The position numbers and the translations under genes are program-made. From positions 248,001 through 312,000 of the forward strand of contig NC_051106.1 of assembly GCF_901709675.1 (NCBI RefSeq): a DNA stretch of 64,000 nt, written 5' to 3'. The stretch is from Syngnathus acus (lineage: Eukaryota > Chordata > Actinopteri > Syngnathiformes > Syngnathidae). The notes below the pieces were generated by a model. That model was not told the origin of the DNA and did no database searches. It worked only from the letters and a program-made list of their open reading frames with translations. Below, in pieces: positions 1 through 12,763 of this stretch; position 1 is the first letter of the stretch; each line of letters starts with the position of its first letter.

Positions 1-228
1 CGGAATTCAACTGAGCAAGATCCTAAAATACTTTGACGAAGATTTGATGATGATAGAACTTTATTTATTTTCACCAGAACACAATCATGCACCAACAGTC
101 AAGACTAGACGAGGCTACACTTTACAATACAACATCCCAACATGTCAGTTGCAAAATATGCTACTCCCTGGACATGAATCGGACAAAAAATGTCCACCAA
201 GAACACGCATGGGGTTCACTCTGTCTCA

Positions 229-1641
<1,413 letters not shown>

Positions 1642-1735
1642 CAGTGGTCCCCAACCTTTTTTGCACCACGGACCGGTTACGTGTCAGAAATATTTTCGCG
1701 GACCGGCCTTTATATAAATAAATATATTTATATTT

Positions 1736-2501
1736 GGGGTGTAACGATTCATCGATACACATCGATTAATCGATATAATGCTCTACGATTTATTGGCATC
1801 GATGCTAAACGTAAACATCGATTTATATCGCCGTGTTTGACCTCGGACATTAGACGCGACTTTATTTTGAAATCCAGTTCATTGTTGCTTGCTTCCTCTT
1901 TCCGGGAGCAGTACGCGGCGTGCTGTGTTGTGAGCAGAGCAGGCACGTGAAAGGGGAGCCGACAACTACGCGGCTCCAGGGCTGGTGCTATGGCTAGTGT
2001 CCAAGAAGACGAGGAAATTCGCTCCCCTTTGGGCTTCAAGTCATTCGTTTGGAAGCACTTTGGATTCCAAAGAAAAGATGGCTCAACGGACAATTAAAAT
2101 TATTGTAAATAAATAGTTCAGTAATGCACTTTAAAGTTAATGGTATTACAAAAAAAGAAAGAATATTCATTTTTCTTTACTTATATGAGAAAAAATATAG
2201 GAATTCGATAAAGTTCAGTGTTAAAATAAGCACTTTGTATACTACAATACTCTTGTAATTTCCTAAATAAAGAGTGTGCAGTACCTTGTTGATTTTGCGT
2301 ATGAATTGTTATAAATCAGGATATTGTTCTATATTTTTTATTTAAAAAAAATAAATAAATAAAAATATCGATCGTGGAGCACTATATCGTGATGTATCGT
2401 GAATGAATCACAGCAGGCTTTAAGATATCGGCAATAATCGTATCGCGGTCCTTTGTATCGATATGATATCGTATCGTGACAAAACCCGCGATTTACACCC
2501 C
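1736..2501. mobile_element. MITE-like element nested in hAT copy 1
   Basis: The sequence between GGGGTGTAA (1736) and its inverted copy TTACACCCC (ending 2501) is absent from the sister hAT copy at 15.4 kb, so it is a later insertion. Its ends are rich in ATCGAT-like words. No coding capacity is evident. I could not fix an exact target duplication because the flanks are AT-rich. Confidence 0.7.
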
Positions 2502-2690
2502 TAATTTATATATTTATTATTTAAATATTTATATATATAAAAAGGATGAAATAAAATGATACGACTGGCATAAAAACAAATATAAACCACATAAAAATAA
2601 AACGTTGAATTAGTGGGAGCACCGAGCTCTTTTCTCAGAAATGAGCCGTTCCCATCTAGGCGTAATCGGAGACAATGACACCCGAAGTGG

Positions 2691-2975
2691 TTAAGGTTTG
2701 TCTTTAAATGCAGGATGCTTGGTCTCCATGTGCCGAAGCAGGTTTGAAGGCTTCATTGCCTCGTTAGCTAGCCTTTCGCCACATATGCGGAGTGCACTTG
2801 GCGCGTCAGAGTCACCTGTGGCGATAAATCCATATTTTAAGTAGGACTCCAGAAATGTTCTTTTAAATGCAGCTTTCCTTTTCTTAGAAGTCGTAGCCTC
2901 TTCTTCTTCAGTGTCCTCATTGGACGTTTTTCCCTTTCTGAAGAAGCTTTCCAAACTTCTCTGTTTCTTGCTCAT
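2691..2975 (-). pseudogene. BED-finger hAT transposase, N-terminal remnant (95 codons)
   Basis: An open frame starting MSKKQRSLESFFRK with an acidic, lysine-rich N terminus, then a partial zinc-finger-like segment (RICGERLANEAMKPSNLLRH) ending in HPAFKDKP. This resembles the N terminus of ZBED5-like hAT transposases. The catalytic domain is missing. The frame is repeated with an identical protein at 15541-15825, which suggests recent spread or a shared master copy. Confidence 0.8.
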
Positions 2976-3639
2976 TTTTGCTTTCCTCGCGGGCTTGACT
3001 GTGGTGACATGTCACGTGACCGAGACGAGCGCCCTGTGTCAAGAGTCCTTATTTTTCAGATGCACCGACAGATTTAATTGGGAGAGAATCGCCAAATTTT
3101 TTATATTTTTCAAAATAAATTCTTACTCATTTTTGCTAGCTTTGCGGGATCGACTGGGGAAACATGTCACCTGACCGGGACGAGCGTCTTAACCTGAATG
3201 AATTGATCGTCAATGAAAAAAATGTGCGGCTCCGCGGCCCGGTACCAAGTCACCCACGGACCAGTACCGGTCCGCGGCCCGGTGGTTGGGGACCACTGCA
3301 CTAAAGAATTAAAGTACTGCGCAACAGAACGTCACCATGGGAACGGTAGAACTACTTCACATTCCATCCATCTTTCCGTTCTCTCTATTGCTCGTATAGA
3401 TGGTTGTAGTTAATCTTCAAACATCTTAACATTAGACAAAATTGCTACTTATTTTTTAAACAAACAAAAAAAGAACAAACTGGAAAACAACCAACACAGA
3501 TTGCGGCGTTCACGTGTCACCAAAACGTTTGGCGCAGTCAACTAATAACCACCTGAGGTCATAAATGTTACCGTTGGAATTTGTTCTTCAAACTTACATT
3601 TCAGTCAGTGGCTGACGAGTGATTACAAATGCTCGACTG

Positions 3640-4740
3640 ACACGTCTGTCGAGACACAAACACAACAGACAGCTAACCAATGCTAAGTTAGCAATTACCT
3701 CGCATGTCGCGCGGCGGCCGTCCGGGCAAAATCGACCCAAGCGAACAAATACGCAAGAAAAGAAAAGAAAACGCTGCTGAGTCCCACCTGAAACGTTTTC
3801 ACTCCCGACTTCGTTTGTGCCTGCGTCACCGTTGCTAGCTCAGGCTGCTCGTCATCAGTGCACAAATCCGGAAGTTAGCGTGGTCTTTCCTTCTTCGTTA
3901 CGCGCCGCGCACACGCTCACGTCTCCGGGTCGCCACCTACCGACTAGGGATGGGCGATACCAATGATTTTGGAATCGATCCGATACCAAGTATTTCCTGC
4001 CCAAAATACCCGATATCGATCCGATATCGATACCGGAAGTGTAATTTCCCGCCAAAATTTTTTTTTAAATGCAGTGGCATGCTGCATCAATATTTTGTGC
4101 CTTACATGTGACTATTGACCTGCACATTTGTATACTACAGCAGGTGTTTCACTGCAAATGATACTTGCTCTTGGAGAGTCATCTATTGAATTTTGTAGAA
4201 AAAAGTATTACGTCATGTACATGAATTATTAACCAAGTTTGTGGTGTTGCCACAATATTTAATTGTTTTGTGACATATTTCACATTTTGCCTCGTTATTA
4301 AGTAAAATATAATATCCCCAAACCAGACTTCTCTTGCGTTCGGACTGGGCCGCCGCCGTGGCCATGCTTGTTTGTGTTTGTTTGGATTGGAACGGGGGGG
4401 GGGGGCGGAGGAGGAGGGCTTGGCTTGTGAGAAAAGGGGGCGGGAGCAGAGCAGAGCAGGACACGCCGGTGCAGCAGGCGGAAGGAAAAGTAGTGCTAGC
4501 ACGAGTGCAAGTCGTCAAATTGGAGCAGAAAAAAATGAGGAAAAATATAATTAAATAATTGTAAGTATCGATATTTTAGCTAGGGAGATCGATACTCAAA
4601 AATGAGCAGCCTGGATCGATATATCGATATTTTGGTATCGATCCGCCCATCCCTACTACCGACCCAAGCGATAGCGCGACGCGCAACTGCCTCTCGTGTT
4701 TGAAGGCAGAGGGCAGCCATCTTGCGTTGCCTCCTCAACC
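3640..4740 (-). promoter_or_regulatory. Possible srp54 promoter/5' UTR region, split by a hAT insertion
   Basis: CpG-rich DNA flanks the hAT element at 3945-4655. On the right side, in minus-strand sense, a YY1-type motif AAGATGGCTGCC lies at about 4713-4724. Such motifs often sit just inside the start of housekeeping transcripts. The next gene downstream on this strand is srp54. The assignment is inference from composition, motif and position only, and an unseen neighbour on the plus strand could own this region instead. Confidence 0.35.
3945..4655 (-). mobile_element. hAT-type non-autonomous transposon with BED-finger remnant
   Basis: The ends read TAGGGATGGGCGATACC and the inverted GGATGGGC form, bounded by an exact 8-bp duplication CTACCGAC at 3937-3944 and 4656-4663. 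Subterminal DNA is dense in ATCGATAT-like words. A minus-strand reading frame (about 4365-4213) begins MATAAAQSERKRSLVWGYY and includes a CEIC motif, like the BED-finger start of hAT transposases. It is then lost, so only a remnant remains. Confidence 0.88.
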
Positions 4741-5100
4741 TCCGCGCATCCACTCATCCAGTGTTTGCCAACCACTGTGCGCCGCGAGAGATGTTCAGCT
4801 GTGCCGTGGGATTGTCCAATATTAATTACGGAGCGCATTGTAAACAGGATCGCCAAACCACTGGTCAGTTCGCGCAAGGCCTGGTCAGCCACTTGCTAAT
4901 CGTGCATGAGTGGAGAATCGGAGAAGTTTGAGATTTCATGTTGTCGGTCTGATTGTATTGCATCGGCACATATTCAGTTTGTGTGTGTTGCTGTGTGTTT
5001 TTGCTAACAGTGACAGACACTATGACGGTTGTGGTGCGTTTGTGGTCCGATGGAAATCAGAGAATGCTGTTCAACGAGAGAACCTGGATTGTTAATTTTT

Positions 5101-6580
5101 CCATCCATCCATCTTCTTCCGCTTATCCGGGGTCGGGTCGCGGGGGCAGCAGCTTCAGGAGGGACTCCCAGACTTCCCTCTCCCCAGCTACTTCATCTAG
5201 CTCATCCCGGGGGATCCCAAGGCGTTCCCAGGCCAGCCGAGAGACATAGTCTCTCCAGCGCGTCCTGGGTCGTCCCCGGGGTCTCCTACCGGTGGGACAT
5301 GCCCGGAACACCTCCCCAGGGAGGCGTCCAGGAGGCATCCTGATGAGATGCCCGAGCCACCTCATCTGGCTCCTCTCAACGTGGAGGAGTAGCGACTCTA
5401 CTCCGAGTCTCTCCCGGATGACCGAACTTCTCACCCTATCTCTAAGGGAGAGCCCGGACATCCTGCGGAGAAAACTCATTTCGGCCGCTTGTATCCGGGA
5501 TCTCGTTCTTTCGGTCACGACCCATAGCTCGTGACCATAGGTGAGGGTAGGAGCGTAAATCGACCGGTAAATTGAGAGCTTTGCCTTTTGGCTCAGCTCT
5601 CTCTTTACCACGACGGACCGGTACAGAGTCCGCATTACTGCCGACGCTGCACCGATCCGCCTGTCGATCTCACGCTCCATCCTCCCCTCACTCGTGAACA
5701 AGACCCCAAGATACTTAAACTCCTCCACTTGGGGCAGGATCTCATCCCCGATCCGGAGAGGGCATTCCACCCTTTTCCGATCGAGGACCATGGACTCGGA
5801 TTTGGAGGTGCTGACCCTCATCCCGACCGCTTCACACTCGGCTGCGAACCGCTCCAGTGAGAGCTGGAGATCACGGCCTGAAGAAGCCAACAGCACAACG
5901 TCGTCTGCAAAAAGCAGAGACGCGATGCTGAGGTCCCCAAACCGGACACCCTCAACGCCTCGGCTGCACCTAGAAATTCTGTCCATAAAAATTATGAACA
6001 GAATCGGTGACAAAGGGCAGCCTTGGCGGAGTCCAACCCTCACTGGGAACGAATCCGACTTACTGCCGGAAATGCGGACCACACTCTGGCATCGGTGATA
6101 CAGGGACCGAACCGCCCTTATCAGTTGGCTCGGTACCCCGTACTCCCGAAGCACCCCCCACAGAACCTCCCGAGGGACACGGTCGAACGCCTTCTCCAAG
6201 TCCACAAAACACATGTGGACTGGTTGGGCGAACTCCCATGCACCCTCGAGGATCCTGTTGAGGGTGAAGAGCTGGTCCACTGTTCCACGGCCAGGACGAA
6301 AGCCACACTGTTCCTCCTGAATCCGAGGTTCGACCTCCCGACGGACCCTCCTCTCCAGCACCCCTGAATAGACCTTACCAGGGAGGCTGAGGAGTGTAAT
6401 TCCCCTGTAATTGGAACACACCCTCCGGTCCCCCTTCTTAAAGAGGGGAACCACCACCCCAGTCTGCCAATCCAGAGGCACTGTCCCCGATGTCCACGCG
6501 ATGCTGTAGAGACGTGTCAGCCATGACAGCCCCACAACATCCAGAGCCCTTAAGAAATCCGGGCGGATCTCATCCACCAT
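5101..6580 (-). mobile_element. Rex3/RTE-type LINE, 5'-truncated, copy 1
   Basis: A minus-strand non-LTR retrotransposon ending in a short GATG-type tail (CCATCCATCCATC on the plus strand at 5101), as in fish Rex3/RTE elements. A 10-bp target duplication GTTAATTTTT lies at 5091-5100 and 6581-6590. A frame of 485 codons (6580-5123) is open throughout. It covers reverse transcriptase (LRQGCPLSPILF, FADDVVLLAS) and the conserved C-terminal region (LPPRPDPG at the end). The endonuclease part is missing, so this is a dead-on-arrival copy with little decay. Confidence 0.93.
5123..6580 (-). CDS. Rex3/RTE reverse transcriptase, partial ORF
   Basis: The open frame of the 5'-truncated LINE, 485 codons with no internal stop. 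The fingers and palm motifs are in order: FKKGDRRVCSNYRGITLLS, CGFRPGRGTVDQL, FVDLEKAFDRVPRE, RQGCPLSPILF and the catalytic FADDVVLL. The start codon is just the first methionine after the truncation point, so no native N terminus is present. It is a transposon protein, not a host gene. Confidence 0.9.
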   Translation of the reverse strand: MVDEIRPDFLRALDVVGLSWLTRLYSIAWTSGTVPLDWQTGVVVPLFKKGDRRVCSNYRGITLLSLPGKVYSGVLERRVRREVEPRIQEEQCGFRPGRGTVDQLFTLNRILEGAWEFAQPVHMCFVDLEKAFDRVPREVLWGVLREYGVPSQLIRAVRSLYHRCQSVVRISGSKSDSFPVRVGLRQGCPLSPILFIIFMDRISRCSRGVEGVRFGDLSIASLLFADDVVLLASSGRDLQLSLERFAAECEAVGMRVSTSKSESMVLDRKRVECPLRIGDEILPQVEEFKYLGVLFTSEGRMEREIDRRIGAASAVMRTLYRSVVVKRELSQKAKLSIYRSIYAPTLTYGHELWVVTERTRSRIQAAEMSFLRRMSGLSLRDRVRSSVIRERLGVESLLLHVERSQMRWLGHLIRMPPGRLPGEVFRACPTGRRPRGRPRTRWRDYVSRLAWERLGIPRDELDEVAGEREVWESLLKLLPPRPDPG

Positions 6581-6590
6581 GTTAATTTTT

Positions 6591-7977
6591 CACCAACATA
6601 AAATACACAGTCAAGTCGAGACACCTCGACTGTGATAGCCACTCAGCTGCTGTCAGAACAGCAGTGCGTCTTTAGAAATGACATCGTTCTTATTGTCGTA
6701 ATATTTATAGCGCTAGTCTAAAACAGTAAACAAAGTAATGTTGATTCTTGGGGATTTTAATCACAATCACTTTCAATAGTTTATTCCTTACACTGTCTAA
6801 AACATTTTTTTAAAAACTCACTTTTATTTAAAAAAAAGAAATACAATTAAAATAATATTTAGTATTTATTTTTATTCAATTATTCGACTCTTCATACATA
6901 TATAGGAATAGGACTTTACGTCTTTCATTGTAATATAACTGATTTTAATATAGAAGCTGGTGTAACATTTAACAGATTTTTGTTGGTGGTGTGCCTCGAG
7001 ATTTTTTCCAATGAAAAGGTGTGCCGTGAATGAAAAAAGGTTGGGAAACACTGTACTCATCCATTAAAAAGAAATAGGGCCGCGATTTATACTAATTGCA
7101 TCGCAACTTAATAGCTTGTATTGTGGTGAATGGTCTTTGTTGTTTCGCTGGTCTCCAAAAAACACTCGGTGGACGATGGCTGTCCCAGGGAAGCACTGTT
7201 TGTGTGTAATATATGTACTGATATGAATGAGACTGTTGGATTTTGGTCCACAATTTAGGGAGCGCTATCTGCGCCTCACGGCAAAAGCCATTGCCAATCA
7301 CCTGTTATCCAATTCACTCACTGCGTGCTCGTTTAATTTCTTCAGATTTAGGAAAATGCAAAGACACTGAAGCAGAAATTAGACTTACACAGGTTGGTTG
7401 AGTTCAATCATAATTCTTGATAAGAAAGCTCTGTTTTCAGGAAAGTACAATACAGCGCTGGGCCCTTCAAGAGCGGAAAGTCTCCATTCAGAAAAGGCAA
7501 CGTTCAAGGTTCCTTGTTCAGCTTATATTCAGTTGGACAGGCCGGTGTGGGGCGAGTTTGATGGGTGATGAGTCGTTGGGGTGGGGCGAGTTCGCAGTAG
7601 AGTTTGATTCCATGGGAGTGGGTGCGGGTTATGGACGATTCGGTGTGTGTGTGTGGGGGCTGTTGTCTTCCATCCCGTCTTTCGGCCTTGGTGATCATCT
7701 TTGGCCGAGTCCTTGGCTGTCTCCTTCTGGCACCAGCTGGTTTTTATCTCCGAGTGACCTTCCTGTAAACATTCTCCTCCATCCTTGCACATATACTGTC
7801 GTACCTCATTCTTTCACTTTTGTCATTTTGTACGAATTTATGTGAGCTTTTTGGCTGTAACATCATTAATCTATTACTGTTCCCTGACTATGCAAAGTTA
7901 GTTCTTTTGATACTCCATGTCTTTGCTCACATCATTATATTCTTAGTTTAATCATGCTTCCCTCCATATCTTTTCTT
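6591..7977. other. Intergenic DNA, no gene; one hAT-like terminal remnant near 6975-7051
   Basis: I see no exon or intact element here. At about 6975-7051 the sequence ends in GGTTGGGAAACACTG. This looks like one inverted terminal repeat of another hAT-type element, with no partner end found. The stretch around 6790-6900 is AT-rich. Confidence 0.5.
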
Positions 7978-8429
7978 TGTTAGGCAAAACATTTCCCTCT
8001 GTGCAGAGCGTTCAGTAGTAATCGAAAAGCTGGCGTCTCACATCTAGGCGACATATGACGTTTAGTCAAAACACAAGATATAATCAAGTACTGAACGGTC
8101 AAGACGACTCTGGCCGTGTCCATGATTTAGAGAAAAGACATCAGGCATGCATTACACAGTTCCTTAAGGGTCATTAAGCTATTTAGGCAACATATCAAAA
8201 GACATTTATTTTGCAGTGCACAGAAATACATATTGAATCGTGAAGTTGTAGCAACCTCTGTTATTATCTTATATCAGCGTATCTGTTATTGTGGCTAGGC
8301 GGGTTTTGTGTCTTTTGACCCTATTCCTTCACAGACCCAAGACGACAGCTGTTGTTCCAGTCTCTCTCTGTATTCAACTGCCGCGGCTCGCCTCATGACG
8401 TCACACAACACAGTATGACATCCCTAACA
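7978..8429 (-). mobile_element. LTR of a Ty3/gypsy element (minus orientation)
   Basis: On the minus strand the segment begins TGTTAGGGATGTCATACTG and ends GCCTAACA, giving TG...CA ends with inverted TGTTAGG/CCTAACA borders. A purine-rich tract (GAAAGGGGAGA) immediately precedes the start, as expected for the polypurine tract before a 3' LTR. The linked pol fragment lies upstream on the same strand at 8692-9361. Confidence 0.75.
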
Positions 8430-8537
8430 TCTCCCCTTTCATAGATGGCAACTTATACATGAAGATCAAAGTTAAATTCCCACAACATGTCTCCCCCTCT
8501 TGTCTTTACGTATCAACGAACACTTAAACAACTCCTA

Positions 8538-8603
8538 ACTCACATTTCAAAGAACAGTGTACAACATATAACTCACATTTCAAAGAACAGTGTACAACAT
8601 ATA
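8538..8603. repeat. 33-bp tandem duplication
   Basis: The word containing CTCACATTTCAAAGAACAGT occurs twice head to tail between the gypsy polypurine tract and its pol remnant. It is a simple local duplication inside the element's untranslated 3' region. Confidence 0.8.
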
Positions 8604-8691
8604 ATTTTTTTTCCTTTTTTCTTTTTTTTTTTACACATTCGTTTCCATCAACAACCCAATTGACCGCGAGGCCCCACAGTACCCACACAGC

Positions 8692-9361
8692 TCACAAGTC
8701 CAGTCTCTTCGGCGCTCTCATAATCCTGCCACTGGCCGTCCTGCGCCCTGGCACAGGTGTATGTTGAGGCGATCCATTCTGAGGCTGGTGGACGTCACTC
8801 TGCCCCTGCAGTGCGACCTCCAGGGCGACTGTGTCAGTGTCATCTGTAGTGTCAATCGCGGTGTCAGGTGGATCCCCGGGTTTGTCAGCCGGTGGGCTGT
8901 TGTGCTGCACTCCGTGCTGCCCCGGCATTGCGGCGTTTCTCTCCGCAGGTCGCAGATCCACCCTGTTACGGCGGTACAGTGTCCCTTCGACGTCCACCAG
9001 GTATGACCTGGGGCCCACCAGCCGTAAGCATACTCCTCTCCGCCACCTGCGCGTCCTGTCCCCAGGCAGGGGCTTCATCCTTATGTCCTGTCCGATACAC
9101 AACTCAGGCAGATCTCTGGCCGATTTGTCATACCAGAGTTTGGCTGTCTGGTGTTTTACTCGCAGCCTGTCTGGAACCCCCGCCACCACACTCGGCTCCA
9201 AAAGTGTGTCAGCAACCGGGAGTGGCGTTCTCAGTCTGCGAGACATCAGTCTCTGCGCGGGGCTGCTCAGCATGCCTTCCGTAGACGTGTTCCTCCACTG
9301 CAAGATGGCCAGCCAAGGGTCGGTCCCCGCCCTTGCTGCCCTCAGTATGACATCCCTAACA
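8692..9361 (-). pseudogene. Ty3/gypsy integrase C-terminal remnant
   Basis: A minus-strand frame of about 220 codons matches the C-terminal end of gypsy-type integrases. It includes the AILQWRNT and SPAQRLMSRR motifs, the SARDLPEL segment and the YRRNRVDLRP strand of the chromodomain-less C terminus. Everything upstream (gag, protease, RT, RNase H, integrase core) is absent. The frame's first 19 bp repeat the start of the linked LTR, see findings. Confidence 0.85.
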
Positions 9362-9371
9362 AGCACTCCAG

Positions 9372-9727
9372 TGACACACGGCTGATTGGGAAAAGATTTT
9401 ATTCAACCGATGTCAGAGTGATGTCTCTCCAAAGGTTTGAGTGGCCCCAAAAGCAAAGATGTTTCAGCCCTCAACAGCAAAGATGTTCGCCCCAAAAAGC
9501 CCTCGCGCCTTTCTTCCTTTCCTCTCTTGTTTGTAGTGTATTTGGACTGTGTGGTTACCCGTACTGGGGGGTGGGGCTAGAGGTGATGTATGGCGGGCGG
9601 ATGGCATGTTGTAGCTGGTGAGAGACGGCTGCTAAAAGAACGAACATCAATACATGATTGACTCACTGCTTCCCTAAAACCTGGTCGTCCTGTCAAGTTA
9701 TTTCTTATAGTATAGAGAAACATTACA
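9372..9727 (+). repeat. Probable 5' LTR of the plus-strand Ty3/gypsy element
   Basis: The primer-binding-site-like word TGGTGTCAGAAG begins at 9728 and directly follows an ACA end, so the LTR should end at 9727. The left border is uncertain, and I chose the TG at 9372. No matching 3' LTR is found after the integrase end at 14807, so the border cannot be proved by comparison within this window. Confidence 0.55.
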
Positions 9728-9757
9728 TGGTGTCAGAAGATAAACTTGAGCTGTAAT

Positions 9758-12700
9758 ATGGCACAATTCAAACCACCGCCGAGTTTGAGTCTGGAAGGAA
9801 ATCTTGCCGAGAACTGGAGAACGTGGCTGCAACGTTATGAACTTTTCGCGGTTGCCAGTGGAGTAGAAGAAAAGTCGGAGACGGTGCAATGTGCCACTTT
9901 CCTGCATGTTGCGGGAGAAGAAGCAATAAAAGTGAGTAACACGTTTGTTTTCACGGAAGACGAGAGGAACAAGATTGCTGTGTTGAAAACCAAATTCAAA
10001 AATTACTGTGAGCCCAGGAAGAACCTGACCTACATAAGGCATGTTTTTTTCTCCCGTGCACAAGGTCCCTCAGAAACAATAGATGCCTATGTCACAGACC
10101 TGAAAAATAAAGCTAAAGACTGTGAATTTGGCAACCTGTGCAATTCACTGATACGTGACAGAATTGTCTGTGGGATACGTGATGATCAACTAAGAGCTCG
10201 ATTGCTCAGGGAGGCGGATCTTACGTTAACAAAAGCACTCGATGTATGCCGTGCCAGTGAGATAACCTCGACGCAAATGAAAGCTTTACATGATGAAGTT
10301 GAAGTGCACAAAGTCAGCACAGCAAAAGCATACAAAAAAGGAGTTAGCAGCACAAAAGACAGCGCGATGGCCAGTGAAAGGAAATTTGACTGTGACCGAT
10401 GTGGTTACAAGCATGAGCGAAAAAAGTGCCCAGCGTATGGACAAACATGCCGAAAATGTGACAGGACAAATCATTTTGCAAAGATGTGCCGTGCAAACAG
10501 ACAACCTAAAAATAAGAAAATGCATGCTGTGGGACAGACACAGGAAGGTGACGGCAGTGAGGAAGAGGAAATGTTTGTTGGAACTGTAGAGATGAGAAGC
10601 ATTGATGCGGTTGAAAATGCCAAATGTGACCAAGACAGATGGTCTGAAGAGCTGTTAATAAACAAGAAGAAAATCACATTTCGTATTGACACAGGAGCTG
10701 ACTGTAATGTGATGTCGGCAAAAACGTTTCACAAGTTGAATCTCAACAATAAGCTGCATGTATCCAGCTGCAAGTTGGTGGCGTATTCAGGCCACAAGAT
10801 GGAGCCCTTAGGCAAGACGTCAGTCACATGTCTGTACAAAGGTCAAAAGCACAAGATTGAATTTGAAATCATTGAGAAAGATGCTCCAGCAATACTAGGA
10901 AGAGAATCAAGCACCAAACTAAAAATGGTGAAGAGGCTGTATAGCATGGAAGATGAAGTGCAGAAAATGCAGAAAGACTATGAGCATCTATTTTCTGGAC
11001 TTGGATGCTTACCAGGTGAGCACAGCATAAAACTAGACCCTGAAGTAAAGCCAGTAATACATGCACCAAGAAGAATCCCTGTTGCTCTAAGGGACAGAGT
11101 CATTGAACAGCTTCACAAAATGGAGCAGTTGGGTGTGATCACAAAACAATCTGAGCCTACACAGTGGGTGAATAGCATGGTGACAGTGGTCACTCCTAAG
11201 AAGATCAGGATTTGTATGGATCCCAAAGATCTGAACAGGGCAATAAGAAGAGAGCATTATCCACTTCTCACTGTGGAAGAAGTGGTGTCATGCATGCCAA
11301 ACGCTAAGTACTTCTCTGTGTTGGATGCAAACCAGGGATTTTATCAGATAAAACTAGACGAAGAAAGCTCTAAGCTGTGCACGTTTAACACACCCATCGG
11401 GAGATACCGATTCAAGAGGCTTCCCTTTGGCATATCATCAGCGAGCGAGGTGTTCCAGAGAGCTGTGGCCCAGATGATTGAGGGGTTAGAGGGTGTGGTG
11501 AACATCATTGATGATCTGTTGGTCTGGGGAGACACACTAGATCAGCATGACCAGAGACTGACAAAGCTGCTACAGAGAGCAGATGAAAATGACCTCAGAT
11601 TCAATAAGAGCAAGTGCAAGTTCAGGATGAAGGAGGTCAAGTACATTGGTCATACACTCAGTGCAGATGGGTTAAAGCCTGATGAAGAGAAAATACGCGC
11701 CATTGTTCGGATACCCCTGCCTGATGACAAACAAGCATTAATGAGATTCATGGGGATGATTCAATACCTAGCGAAATTCATTCCCAATCTGTCTGATGTC
11801 TCTGCACCCCTAAGGCAGCTGTTGCAGGGAGAGACAGAATGGCACTGGGAGGAGCCTCAGCAACAGAGTTTTGAAAAATTAAAGCAGCTGATCACGGAAG
11901 CTCCTACTCTGAAATATTATGACGTCAACAAGGCTGTGACGCTGTCTGTGGATGCAAGCTCTGAAGGCATCGGGGCTGTAATACTACAAGATGAACAACC
12001 CGTGGCATACGGATCAAGAGCGCTTACAGATTGTCAACGCAGATACGCTCAGATCGAAAAAGAGCTGCTAGCCATAGTGTACGGATGTGAGAAATTCCAT
12101 CAATATATTTATGGCAGAGAGGTCCAGGTCGAGAGCGACCACAAACCACTGGAAAGCATCTTCAAGAAGCCACTGCATCAGGCTCCCATGAGGCTGCAAA
12201 GAATGATGATGCGGCTCCAAAAATACACCATGGCAGTAACATACAAGCCAGGAAAGGAGCTTCACATTGCAGATGCCTTGAGCCGTGCCTATCTACGTGA
12301 GCAGAAAGAGGACCTTTTGGAGGAGGACCTGCAAGTGAACTGGATCACACCGCAGTTGCCTATATCAGAGGAGAAGCTGGAAATGTTCAGAAATGCAACT
12401 GCACAAGACCCAGTACTGCAGGAGCTAATAAACACAACAATGAGAGGATGGCCAAAGGACAGGTCTGCTGTGTCTGACAGTGTGCGACCATTTTGGACAT
12501 TCAGAGAGGAGATCAGTTTTGCTTCTGGTCTGCTATTCAAATCAGAGAAACTCATTGTACCAGAGCTGTTGAGAGCACAAATGCTTGACAAGATACACGA
12601 GTCACATTTGGGCATGGTCAAATGTAAGGAAAGGGCAAGGGATGTTCTTTATTGGCCAGGCATGTCTGCCCAAATTGAGCAAGTTGTAGCGCAGTGTGCT

Positions 12701-12763
12701 ATCTGCAATGAGCACAAGAATAGCAATCAAAAAGAGCCGCTGATCTCACACCCCCTGCCAACT
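9758..12763 (+). CDS. Ty3/gypsy gag-pol polyprotein, N-terminal part (transposon)
   Basis: The first ATG of the frame is at 9758. Order of parts: a gag-like domain (residues about 1-200); two CCHC zinc knuckles (CDRCGYKHERKKC and CRKCDRTNHFAKMC, about residues 208-245); an aspartic protease with DTGA (about 310); reverse transcriptase with FSVLDANQGF and IIDDLL (about 505-620); RNase H (SVDASSEGIGAVI, QIEKELLAIVYG, ESDHKPL); and the integrase zinc domain ending CAIC. Translation then runs into an inserted LINE. The frame has no stop before that. It is a transposable-element gene, not a host gene. Confidence 0.93.

Larger units (their letters stand above)
1642..3298 (-). mobile_element. hAT-type DNA transposon, non-autonomous, copy 1
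   Basis: The terminal inverted repeats read CAGTGGTCCCCAACC at the left and GGTTGGGGACCACTG at the right. An exact 8-bp target duplication, CACTAAAG, lies at 1634-1641 and 3299-3306. Both are hAT-superfamily hallmarks. Inside is only the N-terminal piece of a BED-finger transposase on the minus strand (2691-2975), so the copy cannot move by itself. Its left end is interrupted by a second small element at 1736-2501. A shorter, rearranged relative lies at 15293-16170. Confidence 0.92.

Noticed and set aside
7417-7845. 142-codon plus-strand frame
   Set aside because: No recognisable domain, composition like the surrounding intergenic DNA, no splice or promoter support.
8831-9621. Plus-strand frames across the gypsy fragment
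   Set aside because: Shadows of the minus-strand integrase remnant and of the following LTR; no motif or splice structure.
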